DNA of 64,000 bases from Clostridia bacterium (GTDB lineage Bacteria; Bacillota; Clostridia; Christensenellales; Borkfalkiaceae). The translations under genes were made by a program, and so were the position numbers. The stretch is from NCBI GenBank assembly GCA_029059705.1, contig JAIDVM010000011.1:1-64000 (forward strand). Direction: 5' to 3'. This document shows positions 16,896-25,243 of this stretch, in pieces. Under the pieces are notes generated by a model. The model worked only from the letters and a program-made list of their open reading frames with translations, searched no databases and was not told the DNA's origin. Each line of letters opens with the position of its first letter. Within the stretch, counting starts at the first letter, position 1.

Positions 16896-18206
16896 ATGGC
16901 AAACCCTTTAATCGCAATCGTCGGCAGACCTAACGTGGGCAAAAGCACGTTTTTTAATAAGGTTGCAGGCAGAAAAATTTCAATAACCGAGGACAGACCG
17001 GGGGTCACGCGCGACAGGCTTTACGCCGACGGCGAGTGGCGCGGCAAGTCCTTTTCGATAGTGGACACCGGCGGCATAGAAATGCGGTCGGAGGATACCA
17101 TGTGGCGCGAAATCAAAAAACAGGCCGAAGTTGCAATCGAAACCGCGCAGGTAATTTTGTTTTTCGTTGACGGTAAAGAGGGTTTAACCACTTCGGACTA
17201 CGACGTGGCGGACATGCTCCGCCGCAGCAAAAAGCCCGTAATTTTAGTTGTAAACAAAATAGACGACTATTCCGAGGACAAGGTTTTCGAATTTTATTCC
17301 TTGGGCTTGGGCGAGCCTTACCCCGTTTCCGCCGAGCACTCGTCTGGCATAGGCGACGTTTTGGACGAGGCGGTAAGCTGGTTTGAAAAGGGCAGCTTGG
17401 AAGAGGACGACAGCTTAAAAATCGCCGTCGTCGGCAAGCCGAACGCTGGCAAAAGCAGCCTTGTAAACAAGCTTTTGGGCTTCGAACGCTCGATAGTTAC
17501 CAACATTGCGGGCACCACGCGCGACGCAATCGACACAAAGTTCAGCTATAACGGCAAAAATTATACGATAATCGACACCGCGGGCATACGCAAAAAGAGC
17601 AAGGTAGAGGACGACGTGGAGTATTACTCGGTAATGCGCGCGTTCGACGCCGTCCGCCGTGCCGACGTGTGCCTTTTGGTCGTCGACGCAGTAGAAGGCT
17701 TAACCGAGCAGGACACAAAAATAATAGGTTACGTCCACGAGCAGGGCAAACCCTCGCTAATCGTAATGAACAAGTGGGACTTAATCGAAAAGGACACGAA
17801 CACCATAAACAAGTTCGAAGAAAAGCTTAAAGAGGACTTAAAGTTTATGGATTATTTCAAGTCCGTTTACATTTCGGCAAAAACGGGTCAGCGCACCGAA
17901 AAAATAATGACGCTGATAGACGAGGTTTACGCGCACTCGACCCTGCGCATAGCCACGGGCGTTTTCAACGACTTGATTTTCGACACCGTAAGAAGAAACG
18001 AACCGCCTTCCTACAACGGCAGACGGCTTAAAGTTTATTATGCTTCGCAAGTAAGCGTAGCCCCGCCGACCTTCGTTTTAAAGGTAAATTCCTGCGACTT
18101 AATGCACTTTTCCTACGAAAGGTTTTTGGAAAACGTAATAAGGAAGAACTTCGATTTTTCGGGCACGCCTATAAAAATTCTCGTTAGGGAGAATGGGGAA
18201 CAATGA
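16896..18206 (+). CDS. der: Ribosome biogenesis GTPase Der (EngA)
   Basis: This 436-residue protein has two tandem GTPase domains and a C-terminal KH-like domain. Domain 1 has GRPNVGKSTFFN, DTGGIE and NKID. Domain 2 has GKPNAGKSSLVN, DTAGIR and NKWD. It is needed for 50S subunit assembly. It overlaps plsY by 4 bp. Confidence 0.95.
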   Translation: MANPLIAIVGRPNVGKSTFFNKVAGRKISITEDRPGVTRDRLYADGEWRGKSFSIVDTGGIEMRSEDTMWREIKKQAEVAIETAQVILFFVDGKEGLTTSDYDVADMLRRSKKPVILVVNKIDDYSEDKVFEFYSLGLGEPYPVSAEHSSGIGDVLDEAVSWFEKGSLEEDDSLKIAVVGKPNAGKSSLVNKLLGFERSIVTNIAGTTRDAIDTKFSYNGKNYTIIDTAGIRKKSKVEDDVEYYSVMRAFDAVRRADVCLLVVDAVEGLTEQDTKIIGYVHEQGKPSLIVMNKWDLIEKDTNTINKFEEKLKEDLKFMDYFKSVYISAKTGQRTEKIMTLIDEVYAHSTLRIATGVFNDLIFDTVRRNEPPSYNGRRLKVYYASQVSVAPPTFVLKVNSCDLMHFSYERFLENVIRKNFDFSGTPIKILVRENGEQ

Positions 18207-18928
18207 CTGAATTAGCTTTTGCAGACAGCTGGTATTGGTTTTTAATCGCCGCGGTAGTCAGCTATTTAATAGGCTGCATAAACTTTGCGGTAATCATTTC
18301 CAGCCGCAAAAACAGCGATATCCGCCGCTTCGGCAGCGGCAACCCCGGCACAATGAACATGACCCGCACCTTCGGGCTTAAAGTCGGCGTAATAAACTTC
18401 TTTTTCGATATCGTAAAGGGCGGCTTGCCCACCTTAATAGGCTGGATAATCTTTAAGGACTACGTTTTTGCGGGCACAAACATAGTCGTTGCCGACTTCG
18501 TGCGGTGCCTTATCGGTTTTTGCGTAATCGCGGGGCACGTCTTTCCCGTAACCTTAAAATTCCACGGCGGCAAGGGCATTGCCTCGACAATGGGCTTTTA
18601 CGCCTTTTCGCTCGCGTGCGACGAGTGGTGGTATTTTTTAATCGTAGTCGTGTTCCTTTTCGCAGTCCTCGGTTACATCGCTTTAACCGAGTGGGGTAGC
18701 ATGGGCTCGCTTATAGGCGTTGCCGGGCTTACAATCTGGCAGGCGATAGTTTTCATTTTAAAGTACGACGGCGAGCTGTTAAACGGTTACGTTATTTCAA
18801 TGTTCATGACGCTTTTGGGCATAAATCTGTTTACCTGGATACGGCACAACATAAATATTTATAAGCTCCTCGCCGGCGAGGAACACCACACCGCCGTAAT
18901 AAAACACAAAAATAAATCCAAAGGTTAA
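18203..18928 (+). CDS. plsY: Glycerol-3-phosphate acyltransferase PlsY
   Basis: This 241-residue membrane enzyme uses acyl-phosphate to acylate glycerol-3-phosphate, the first step of phospholipid synthesis. Its loops carry GSGNPGTMNMTRTFG and GHVFPVTLKFHGGKG, the PlsY signatures, with five or more membrane helices. Its coupling to der (ATGA) is a common clostridial arrangement. Confidence 0.93.
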   Translation: MTELAFADSWYWFLIAAVVSYLIGCINFAVIISSRKNSDIRRFGSGNPGTMNMTRTFGLKVGVINFFFDIVKGGLPTLIGWIIFKDYVFAGTNIVVADFVRCLIGFCVIAGHVFPVTLKFHGGKGIASTMGFYAFSLACDEWWYFLIVVVFLFAVLGYIALTEWGSMGSLIGVAGLTIWQAIVFILKYDGELLNGYVISMFMTLLGINLFTWIRHNINIYKLLAGEEHHTAVIKHKNKSKG

Positions 18929-18931
18929 TAA

Positions 18932-18973
18932 AAAGCCCCCGAAAATTTCGGGGGCTTTGATTTTTATTTTTTC
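18932..18973. terminator. Bidirectional terminator between plsY and the minus-strand membrane protein
   Basis: The stem AAAGCCCCCGAAA / TTTCGGGGGCTTT (18932-18958) has T-rich sequence on both readouts. Confidence 0.9.
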
Positions 18974-19461
18974 GTCTTGTCGTTTTCGTCGTCGGGCTTG
19001 CTTTCTTTTGAATTGATTGAAAACTCTATGCTCGGCTTAACCTTTAAAAGCGCCGCAACGAAATCTTCGTACCATTCCTCTTTTACAACGATTACTATAA
19101 ACTGGCTTTCGCTGAAAAACACGCTCAGCTTTTTCGTGTTTCTGTCTAAAAGCACCGATTCAATCTTTTCAATGTCATACTTCGTCTTTATTATCCCGAA
19201 GCAAGTTACAAGTTTTTTGCTTTTTTCGTCAACAAAGTAATAGGTGGAAATCAAAAGGCTTGTTAAAACGGTGGCAAGCAAAGCCGCAGCAAAATACATA
19301 GCCGCGTATTGGATAATCTTAATCGTCGGGTCTGCCGCGGACGCGGTTCCGTTGGTTATCAGTAAGTAAGTATTAACTCCCGCCGCGGCAACGGCAAGCG
19401 CCAGCCCAAGATATATAAAAACCTTAGTAAGTTTGGTAAACTGAAAATTAAATTTTTGCAT
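18964..19461 (-). CDS. Two-helix membrane protein with PH-like domain
   Basis: This 165-residue protein has two membrane segments (about 14-34 and 50-70). A region after about residue 72 resembles bacterial PH domains (YYFVDEKSKKLVTCFGIIKT.YDIEKIESVLLDRNTKKLSVFF), and the tail is Lys/Asp-rich. The function is unknown. It is monocistronic and converges on plsY. The PH-domain call rests on the strand pattern and is tentative. Confidence 0.6.
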   Translation of the reverse strand: MQKFNFQFTKLTKVFIYLGLALAVAAAGVNTYLLITNGTASAADPTIKIIQYAAMYFAAALLATVLTSLLISTYYFVDEKSKKLVTCFGIIKTKYDIEKIESVLLDRNTKKLSVFFSESQFIVIVVKEEWYEDFVAALLKVKPSIEFSINSKESKPDDENDKTKK

Positions 19462-19591
19462 AACCGTATTATATATTTAAAATTATAAAATTGCAACAAT
19501 TTGCAAATACGCCCCGTAAATAATTGAAAAAAACCCGCGTTTAAGTTACAATAATATAAATAAAGGGTGGGTTTGTGCAAAAGGAGAGAAT

Positions 19592-21802
19592 ATGATTAAA
19601 TTAATTCGCGGCGGCGTCTATTATACCGAAGGCGCAATTTTAAAAGAGAACGTGGCTTTTATGGTCGAAAGCAAAAAGCAAAAGGCGATAAAGGGCACTA
19701 TTGCGCATTCCGTTTTGCATTCCCACAACAGCGGCTCGGATACGGATTTGAAAATAAAGTTCGATTCGCTCGTTTCGCACGACATAACTTACGTCGGCAT
19801 AATCCAAACCGCAAAAGCTTCGGGGCTTAAAAAATTCCCCGTGCCCTACACGCTTACAAACTGCCACAACTCGCTGTGCGCCGTGGGCGGAACGGTAAAC
19901 GAGGACGACCACGTTTTCGGGCTTTCGGCGGCGAAAAAATACGGCGGAAACTTCGTTCCGCCCAACCTTGCGGTTATTCACCAGTACGTGCGCGAGCAAG
20001 AGGCAAAGTGCGGCGGCATGATTCTCGGCTCCGACAGCCACACCCGCTACGGCGCGCTCGGCACAATGGCGGTGGGCGAAGGCGGCGGCGAGCTTGTAAA
20101 ACAGCTTCTCGGTCAGCCCTATTGCGTTGCGCGCCCGCAAATTATCGCGGTGTGCTTAAAGGGTAAGCCCAAAAAGGGAGTGGGGCCGCACGACGTCGCG
20201 CTCGAACTCATTGCGGCAACCTTTAAAAAGGGCTTTTTAAAGAACAAAATTTTAGAGTTCGTGGGAAGCGGAATTAAAAACCTTTCAATGGATTTCCGCT
20301 GCGGCATAGACGTTATGACAACCGAAACGGGTTGCCTTTCCACGGTATGGGAAACGGACGAAACCTGCCGCGACTTTTACAAAACGCACGGAAGGGAGGG
20401 GGATTTTAAAGAGCTTCACCCCGCCGACCCCGCCTATTACGACGGCGCGGTAATAATAGACCTTTCGCGCGTGGAGCCCATGATTGCTCTTCCGTTCCAC
20501 CCCTCTAACGCGCTCACGATAAAAGAATTTATACAAAACGCGGGCGATATAATCGCCGAAGCGGAAAGCGCGGGCGGAAAATTATTAAAAGATTTTAAAT
20601 TTGCCGACGAAATTAAAAACGGCAGCGTAACTCTTTCGCAGGGCGTAATTGCGGGCTGTGCGGGCGGCAGCTACGAAAATATTGCCGAAGCCTGCGAAAT
20701 TTTATCAAACGCGGGCACGGGCGATTTTTCTTTAAACGTTTATCCCCAAAGCCTTCCCGTGTTTAAGGCGCTTGCCGACGGCGGCTATATTTCGAGGCTT
20801 TTAGGAAGCGGCGCTGTTGTTAAACCCGCCTTTTGCGGGCCTTGCTTCGGCGCGGGCGACACCCCCGCAACGGGCAGACTTTCAATCCGCCACGTAACCC
20901 GCAACTTTGAAAACCGCGAGGGCAGCAAGCCCGCCGAGGGTCAGCTTTCGGCAGTAGCTTTAATGGACGCGCGTTCAATTGCCGCAACAGCTGCAAACGG
21001 CGGTAGGCTCACCCCCGCAACCGAGGCGGAGTATGTAAAAAAAGTCAAAAAGTATTACTTCGACGGCGAAATTTATAAAAGCCGCGTCTATCACGGCGCG
21101 GGCAAACCCGACGAAAACGCCGTGCTTGTTTACGGCTCCAACATAACCGACTGGCCCGAATTTGCTCCGCTCGCCCAAAATATTTTGTTAAAGGCGGCGG
21201 CTGTTATCGAGGACGAGGTGACCACCACCGACGAGCTTATCCCCTCGGGCGAAACCTCGGTTTACCGTTCCAACCCCGCCCGCCTTGCCGAATTTACTCT
21301 TTCGCGGAAGGTTCCCGAATACGTTTCCCGCGCCAAGGAAATTAGAGCGGCGGAGGAAGAGCGCAAAAAAAGCGGTACTCTTCCCGAAAACGTTTTGCAA
21401 GACGTCGGCATAAAAATCGCTCCCGACACCGCTTACGGCAGCTTCATTGCGGCAAAGTGCACGGGCGACGGCTCCGCGCGCGAACAGGCGGCTTCATGCC
21501 AAAAGGTTTTGGGCGGCATGGCTAATATAGTAACCGAATACGCCACCAAGCGTTACCGCTCGAATTTGATTAACTGGGGCATATTGCCGCTCCAATGCCG
21601 CAAATACGACTTTAAAACGGACGATTATATCTATATAGAAAACGTAACCGAGCTTATAAAGGAAAACTGCGAGGCAATCCCCGCAAAGCATATTTCGGGC
21701 GGAAAGGTTAAAAACATAATGCTTGAAATGTCGCCACTTTCCGACGACGAAAAAAAGATAATACTTGCGGGCTGCTTAATCAATTACAACCGCAACAAAT
21801 AA
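19592..21802 (+). CDS. Aconitase-family hydratase
   Basis: This 736-residue protein belongs to the aconitase superfamily. SDSHTRYGALG and the Fe-S ligand stretches GVIAGCAGGSYENIAEAC and CGPCFGAGDTPA are visible, and the C-terminal swivel domain starts near residue 520. The expected chemistry is stereospecific dehydration/rehydration of a tricarboxylate such as citrate/isocitrate. No other TCA-cycle gene is adjacent, so the substrate is open. The start is supported by AAAGGAG 8 nt upstream. Confidence 0.82.
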   Translation: MIKLIRGGVYYTEGAILKENVAFMVESKKQKAIKGTIAHSVLHSHNSGSDTDLKIKFDSLVSHDITYVGIIQTAKASGLKKFPVPYTLTNCHNSLCAVGGTVNEDDHVFGLSAAKKYGGNFVPPNLAVIHQYVREQEAKCGGMILGSDSHTRYGALGTMAVGEGGGELVKQLLGQPYCVARPQIIAVCLKGKPKKGVGPHDVALELIAATFKKGFLKNKILEFVGSGIKNLSMDFRCGIDVMTTETGCLSTVWETDETCRDFYKTHGREGDFKELHPADPAYYDGAVIIDLSRVEPMIALPFHPSNALTIKEFIQNAGDIIAEAESAGGKLLKDFKFADEIKNGSVTLSQGVIAGCAGGSYENIAEACEILSNAGTGDFSLNVYPQSLPVFKALADGGYISRLLGSGAVVKPAFCGPCFGAGDTPATGRLSIRHVTRNFENREGSKPAEGQLSAVALMDARSIAATAANGGRLTPATEAEYVKKVKKYYFDGEIYKSRVYHGAGKPDENAVLVYGSNITDWPEFAPLAQNILLKAAAVIEDEVTTTDELIPSGETSVYRSNPARLAEFTLSRKVPEYVSRAKEIRAAEEERKKSGTLPENVLQDVGIKIAPDTAYGSFIAAKCTGDGSAREQAASCQKVLGGMANIVTEYATKRYRSNLINWGILPLQCRKYDFKTDDYIYIENVTELIKENCEAIPAKHISGGKVKNIMLEMSPLSDDEKKIILAGCLINYNRNK

Positions 21803-21809
21803 AAAATTA

Positions 21810-21830
21810 CCCCCGCAATATGCGGGGGTT
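21810..21830. terminator. Terminator between aconitase-family gene and small lipoprotein gene
   Basis: The stem CCCCCGCA / TGCGGGGG with flanking A- and T-rich sequence lies between convergent genes. Confidence 0.75.
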
Positions 21831-21844
21831 AATTATATTTAGGC

Positions 21845-22090
21845 TTATTTTAAATGAAATCCGTTTTTTCTGTGCGGCGCGGGCAGCGGCATGGGCTTTG
21901 TAATTCCGTGTTCGGGCGGAGCGGGTAAAATCCCGTCAAAATCATGCCGCATTTTGGGCAGTTCCCGCCTTATGGTAACGTTGGGTTCGGTCTGTTTTTC
22001 GGGGGTAGTGCTTTCCTTTGCGCCGCAGCCCGCCAACGCGCACATGCCCGCCGCGGCTGCAAGTAAAACGGCAATAAATTTCTTTTTCAT
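21845..22090 (-). CDS. Small predicted lipoprotein
   Basis: This 81-residue protein has a signal peptide (MKKKFIAVLLAAAAGMCALAGC) with lipobox LAGC. The mature part is short, Pro-rich and basic (PAPPEHGITKPMPLPAPHRK). I do not recognise the family. I took the inner ATG at 22090 because it starts the signal peptide directly. No clear Shine-Dalgarno sequence is visible, so the call is moderate. Confidence 0.5.
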   Translation of the reverse strand: MKKKFIAVLLAAAAGMCALAGCGAKESTTPEKQTEPNVTIRRELPKMRHDFDGILPAPPEHGITKPMPLPAPHRKNGFHLK

Positions 22091-22130
22091 ACAATAAGTA
22101 TGCAAATTTTAAAAATCTTTATTCATTCGC

Positions 22131-22159
22131 TTGCCCGCAAAAATTATTTGTGTTAAAAT
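22131..22159 (+). promoter_or_regulatory. Promoter of the structured leader upstream of the TM1266-family gene
   Basis: TTGCCC (22131-22136) and TAAAAT (22154-22159) have a 17-bp spacer, so transcription starts near 22166, just before the folded leader. Confidence 0.78.
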
Positions 22160-22165
22160 AATTGC

Positions 22166-22276
22166 ACCTAAGCTTTAAGGATAGCCTGAGGGCAAAGGGC
22201 TTAATAATTGTAGTTTAACCCCCGCATATAAGGGGTGCAATTTGCCTTTTCCCTCGTTTAAGGAGGGATTTTTTTT
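22166..22276 (+). promoter_or_regulatory. Candidate riboswitch-like leader, class not recognised
   Basis: The leader folds as GAGGG-C-AAAGG (22188-22198) with CCTTT-T-CCCTC (22245-22255), AATTGT (22206-22211) with GCAATT (22237-22242), and ACCCC (22218-22222) with GGGGT (22232-22236). A possible extra pairing is TAAGC (22169-22173) with GCTTA (22199-22203). The alternative fold TCCCTC / GAGGGA (22250-22255 and 22263-22268) is followed by eight T that touch the start codon, so it is an intrinsic terminator that also hides the Shine-Dalgarno GGAGGG. The two folds share CCCTC and are mutually exclusive, the usual riboswitch logic. It does not match the riboswitch consensuses I can recall. Confidence 0.7.
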
Positions 22277-22525
22277 ATGTCCGAAAACAGACTTGCCGTA
22301 ATAAGTATCATAGTGGAGGACAGGGTGGAAAGCCCCAAAATAAACGCGCTTTTGTCCGAATACGGTAATTTTATAATCGGCAGAATGGGCGTGCCCTACA
22401 AGGAAAAGGGCGTTTCGGTTTTGTGCGTGGCAATCGACGCCCCCGCCGAAGCTTTAAACACTTTAACGGGCAAAATAGGTATGTTGAAGGGGGTTACCGC
22501 AAAAACCCTAATGTCCAAAAAATAA
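22277..22525 (+). CDS. TM1266-family (iron-only hydrogenase system) regulator
   Basis: This 82-residue ACT-like small protein closely follows the Thermotoga TM1266 family, named putative iron-only hydrogenase system regulator. Matches include ISIIVEDR, LLSEYGNFIIGRMGVPY and LTGKIGMLKGVTAKT. Family genes usually sit with hydE, hydF or hydG. None is in this window, so the gene is orphaned here. Expression is probably controlled by the terminator/SD-sequestering leader directly upstream. The stop TAA is the first triplet of a family B repeat. Confidence 0.82.
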   Translation: MSENRLAVISIIVEDRVESPKINALLSEYGNFIIGRMGVPYKEKGVSVLCVAIDAPAEALNTLTGKIGMLKGVTAKTLMSKK

Positions 22526-22704
22526 AACGCATATAAGCGGCGCAATACTTCGTTGAACTGCGGCAACTTTCAGTCATTTACATCTGTGTAAACTCCTTCA
22601 AGTTATCCTTTGCACAATAATATCTGAAATTTTATACAATAATGTGTGCAAACCATCGCTACGCTCGGGCGTTCGCCTTGTCTTGCTTGCTTCTCTGTGT
22701 TTTA
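22523..22704. repeat. Family B repeat with internal insertion (B3)
   Basis: It starts TAAAACGCATATAAGCGG at the stop codon and ends CTGTGTTTTA. The central hairpin is TTTACA / TGTAAA (22577-22582 and 22587-22592). About 59 bp are extra compared with the 123-bp copies. The extra part includes an 8-bp inverted repeat TTTGCACA / TGTGCAAA (22609-22616 and 22645-22652). Confidence 0.85.
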
Positions 22705-22728
22705 AATTAATCTTGTAATTAATTTTGA

Positions 22729-22753
22729 GGTAAAAGGGAATAACCCTGATACC
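22729..22753 (+). promoter_or_regulatory. Small hairpin in the ABC importer leader
   Basis: The nested pairs GGTA / TACC and GGG / CCC lie just before the Shine-Dalgarno sequence of the substrate-binding protein gene. It is short, and a regulatory role is speculative. Confidence 0.3.
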
Positions 22754-22767
22754 GAAAAGGAGCAAAT

Positions 22768-23757
22768 ATGAAAAAATTTTTATGCGCCGTTTTAGGCGCG
22801 CTCACCCTTGCCGTTTCCGCGCTCGGTTTAACCGCATGCGGCGGCGGTAAAGACGGCGGAATAACCGTTTACGTGCCCGACGGCGCGCCCGCGCTTGCAA
22901 TGGCGCAGTTAATGTCGGTTGAAGCCGACTTCGGCAAAAACGTAACCTACCGCGTGGTGGACGCAACCGAAATCGCCTCGCACGTTACCTACAATGACGA
23001 AGAAAAGAACGCGGACTTGTGCGTGCTTCCAATAAACGACGCAAGCAAGCTTTTGGGCGACGGTTCAAGGTATAAAATGCTCGGCGCGGTTACGCACGGC
23101 AACCTTTATTTCGTTTCCAAGCCCGAAAAAGCCGACCTCACGCAAGACAATTTAAAAGCCGAGCTTTCGGGCAAAAAGGTGGGTGTTGTGCAAATGGCTA
23201 AATTCCCCGGCGCGGCGGTTAAGCTTTTGTTAAACGATTATCAAATGTTAAGCGGCGTAACCTTGCAGGGCGTAACCCCGCAGGAGGTGGGCGCAACCTC
23301 GGACTGCGACTACTTCGTCATGCCCGAACCCGCCGCAACCACAAAGGTAAACGCCGCGGGCTTGAAAATTGCGGGCAGCCTGCAACAGCTTTACGGCGAC
23401 GGAAAGGGGTATCCCCAAGCCGTGCTCGTTGCTAAAAATTCGCTTGTTCAAAGCGCGCCCGAATTTATAAAAAAATTCACAAAATCGCTTGCGTACGGCG
23501 GGGAATGGCTGCTCAGCGAACGCGTTTCGGCAGATGATATATTGGGGGCAATCAAAGCTCACTACCCCGACCCCGAAAACACAACGCCTTCGTTTACGGC
23601 TGCCCAGCTTTCGAAAACGGTAATTGAAAACTGCGCCGTAAGATACGAAAAAGCCGCCGACTGCAAGGCGGAAGTTAAAACCTTTTTAGTAAAGCTCAAA
23701 GCGGTAAATTCGGACTTCGCCGCCGAGGTTTCAGACGAATTTTTCTACACGGCATAA
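22768..23757 (+). CDS. ABC importer substrate-binding lipoprotein (NMT1/SsuA-like)
   Basis: This 329-residue lipoprotein has signal peptide residues 1-24 with lipobox LTAC. The fold resembles NMT1/SsuA-type periplasmic binding proteins: ITVYVPDGAPALAMAQLM at the start of lobe 1, then a long two-lobe body. Substrates in this group include thiamine precursors, sulfonates, nitrate and guanidine-like compounds; none can be chosen here. It forms an operon with permease and ATPase genes. AAAGGAG supports the start. Confidence 0.8.
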   Translation: MKKFLCAVLGALTLAVSALGLTACGGGKDGGITVYVPDGAPALAMAQLMSVEADFGKNVTYRVVDATEIASHVTYNDEEKNADLCVLPINDASKLLGDGSRYKMLGAVTHGNLYFVSKPEKADLTQDNLKAELSGKKVGVVQMAKFPGAAVKLLLNDYQMLSGVTLQGVTPQEVGATSDCDYFVMPEPAATTKVNAAGLKIAGSLQQLYGDGKGYPQAVLVAKNSLVQSAPEFIKKFTKSLAYGGEWLLSERVSADDILGAIKAHYPDPENTTPSFTAAQLSKTVIENCAVRYEKAADCKAEVKTFLVKLKAVNSDFAAEVSDEFFYTA

Positions 23758-24540
23758 ATGATTAAAAAATTTTTCACTACCCAAAAAATAAATATTCTGT
23801 GCTCGGTTGCCGCGCTTTTAGTCATGTGGCTGGTCTGGATAATTGCGTACTATTCCGTTGGCAACGGGTTAATCGTGCCGTCTTTTTCCGAAACGCTTAA
23901 AAGCTTTTGGGGTTATCTCGGCGCGGTGGAATTCTGGGCGGCGGTGGGCAATTCGCTTTTGCGCACGCTTTTAGCCTTTTTAATTTCCTTCGTGCTCGCG
24001 GCGGCGTTCGCGGCTCTTTCCATGCTCGGCGGCTGGGCAAAAGCCGCGTTAAAGCCCGTAATGGTAATAATCCGCACCCTGCCCACAATGGCGGTCGTGC
24101 TCATAATTTTAAAAATTACAAGCGGCAACCGCATACTCTCGCCCGTGATAGTAACCTGCCTCGTGCTCCTTCCCATAATTTACGCGCAGTTTTTGGCTGC
24201 GGCGGAAGGCATTGACGGCGGCATAACCGAAATGGCAAAGGTCTACGGCGTTAAAAAGCGCGACAGACTGTTTAAAATTTATCTGCCCCTCGTCGCGCCC
24301 AACATTTTATCGCAAACGGGCGCAAACGTTTCGCTGGGGCTTAAAATTTTAATTTCGGCAGAAGTTCTCGTCAGCACGGCAAACGGGCTTGGCGGCATGA
24401 TGTCGGCAACCGCGGCAACCGACGCGGCAAAGCTCGCCGCGCTCACCCTAGCTGCGGTCGTTTCGGGGCTTTTAATCGAGCTTGCGCTTTCGCAGCTGAA
24501 ACGCATAACCGCAAAATGGAGCAAAGGGGGCGGCGTATGA
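23758..24540 (+). CDS. ABC importer permease (SsuC/TauC-like)
   Basis: This 260-residue BPD_transp_1 permease has six membrane segments. The EAA-like loop (MAKVYGVKKRDRLFKIYLPLVAPNI, about 160-184) contacts the ATPase. It starts on the base after the substrate-binding gene stop and overlaps the ATPase gene by 4 bp. Confidence 0.88.
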   Translation: MIKKFFTTQKINILCSVAALLVMWLVWIIAYYSVGNGLIVPSFSETLKSFWGYLGAVEFWAAVGNSLLRTLLAFLISFVLAAAFAALSMLGGWAKAALKPVMVIIRTLPTMAVVLIILKITSGNRILSPVIVTCLVLLPIIYAQFLAAAEGIDGGITEMAKVYGVKKRDRLFKIYLPLVAPNILSQTGANVSLGLKILISAEVLVSTANGLGGMMSATAATDAAKLAALTLAAVVSGLLIELALSQLKRITAKWSKGGGV

Positions 24541-25178
24541 TAGAGATTAAAAATCTTTATAAAAGCTACGGGCAAAACCGCGTTTACGAAAATTTTAACC
24601 TTTCGATAGAGGAAGGCAAAGTAACCTGTATCCTCGGCGAAAGCGGCAGCGGCAAAACCACGCTTTTAAATTGCATAGCCCGCTTAACCGACTTCAACGG
24701 CGAAATTCCAGCCTTAAAATGCTCTTACGTTTTTCAGTCGCCCCGCTTGGTGCCAAACTTAACCGTTTTTAAAAATCTTTCCCTCGTATTAAACGACGGC
24801 GCGAAGATAACCGAAATTCTTAAAAAAGTGCGCTTAACCGAAAAGGCGGACGAATATCCGTGCAACCTTTCGGGCGGTCAGGCGCAACGGGTGGGGCTTG
24901 CCCGCGCCTTTCTCGTTAAAAGCGATATAATTTTGTTGGACGAGCCGTTTGCCTCGCTTGATTTAAAGCTAAAAACCGAAATGGAGAAGCTGTTTTTCGA
25001 AATCCGTCAGGCGGACAACCGCACGGCGCTTTTCGTCACGCACGACGTCGACGAGGCGATAACCGTCGCCGACAGAGTAATCGTGTTAAAAAACGGTTCG
25101 GTCGTTTTCGACTGCTTAAAGGGTGAAAACGACGAAGCCTTGCGCAAAGCTTTGATAAACGCGCTAATCAACGGCTAA
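24537..25178 (+). CDS. ABC importer ATP-binding protein (SsuB/TauB-like)
   Basis: This 213-residue ATPase has Walker A GESGSGKTT, Q-loop VFQSPRLVPN, signature LSGGQAQRV, Walker B IILLDEPFASLD and H-loop LFVTHDVDEA. It is rather short for the family (usually 240-260) but complete through the H-loop. I chose the ATG at 24537 (ATGA overlap with the permease); an upstream in-frame start would lie in permease sequence. Confidence 0.88.
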   Translation: MIEIKNLYKSYGQNRVYENFNLSIEEGKVTCILGESGSGKTTLLNCIARLTDFNGEIPALKCSYVFQSPRLVPNLTVFKNLSLVLNDGAKITEILKKVRLTEKADEYPCNLSGGQAQRVGLARAFLVKSDIILLDEPFASLDLKLKTEMEKLFFEIRQADNRTALFVTHDVDEAITVADRVIVLKNGSVVFDCLKGENDEALRKALINALING

Positions 25179-25186
25179 AATTTTGC

Positions 25187-25215
25187 TTGACACGATTTAA
25201 AAGCTAAAATATAAT
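25187..25215 (+). promoter_or_regulatory. Promoter of mscL
   Basis: TTGACA (25187-25192), a 17-bp spacer and TATAAT (25210-25215) form a full consensus. Confidence 0.88.
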
Positions 25216-25243
25216 TATATGATGTAAACACAGGAGGCATAAT

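Noticed and set aside
22166..22276. TPP, Moco or preQ1 riboswitch
   Set aside because: The leader has CTGAG and GGGGTG strings that recall the TPP element, but the conserved 3' half (ACC-CTGAT-GG-TAAT-CC-GCG) is missing, and Moco and preQ1 patterns do not fit.
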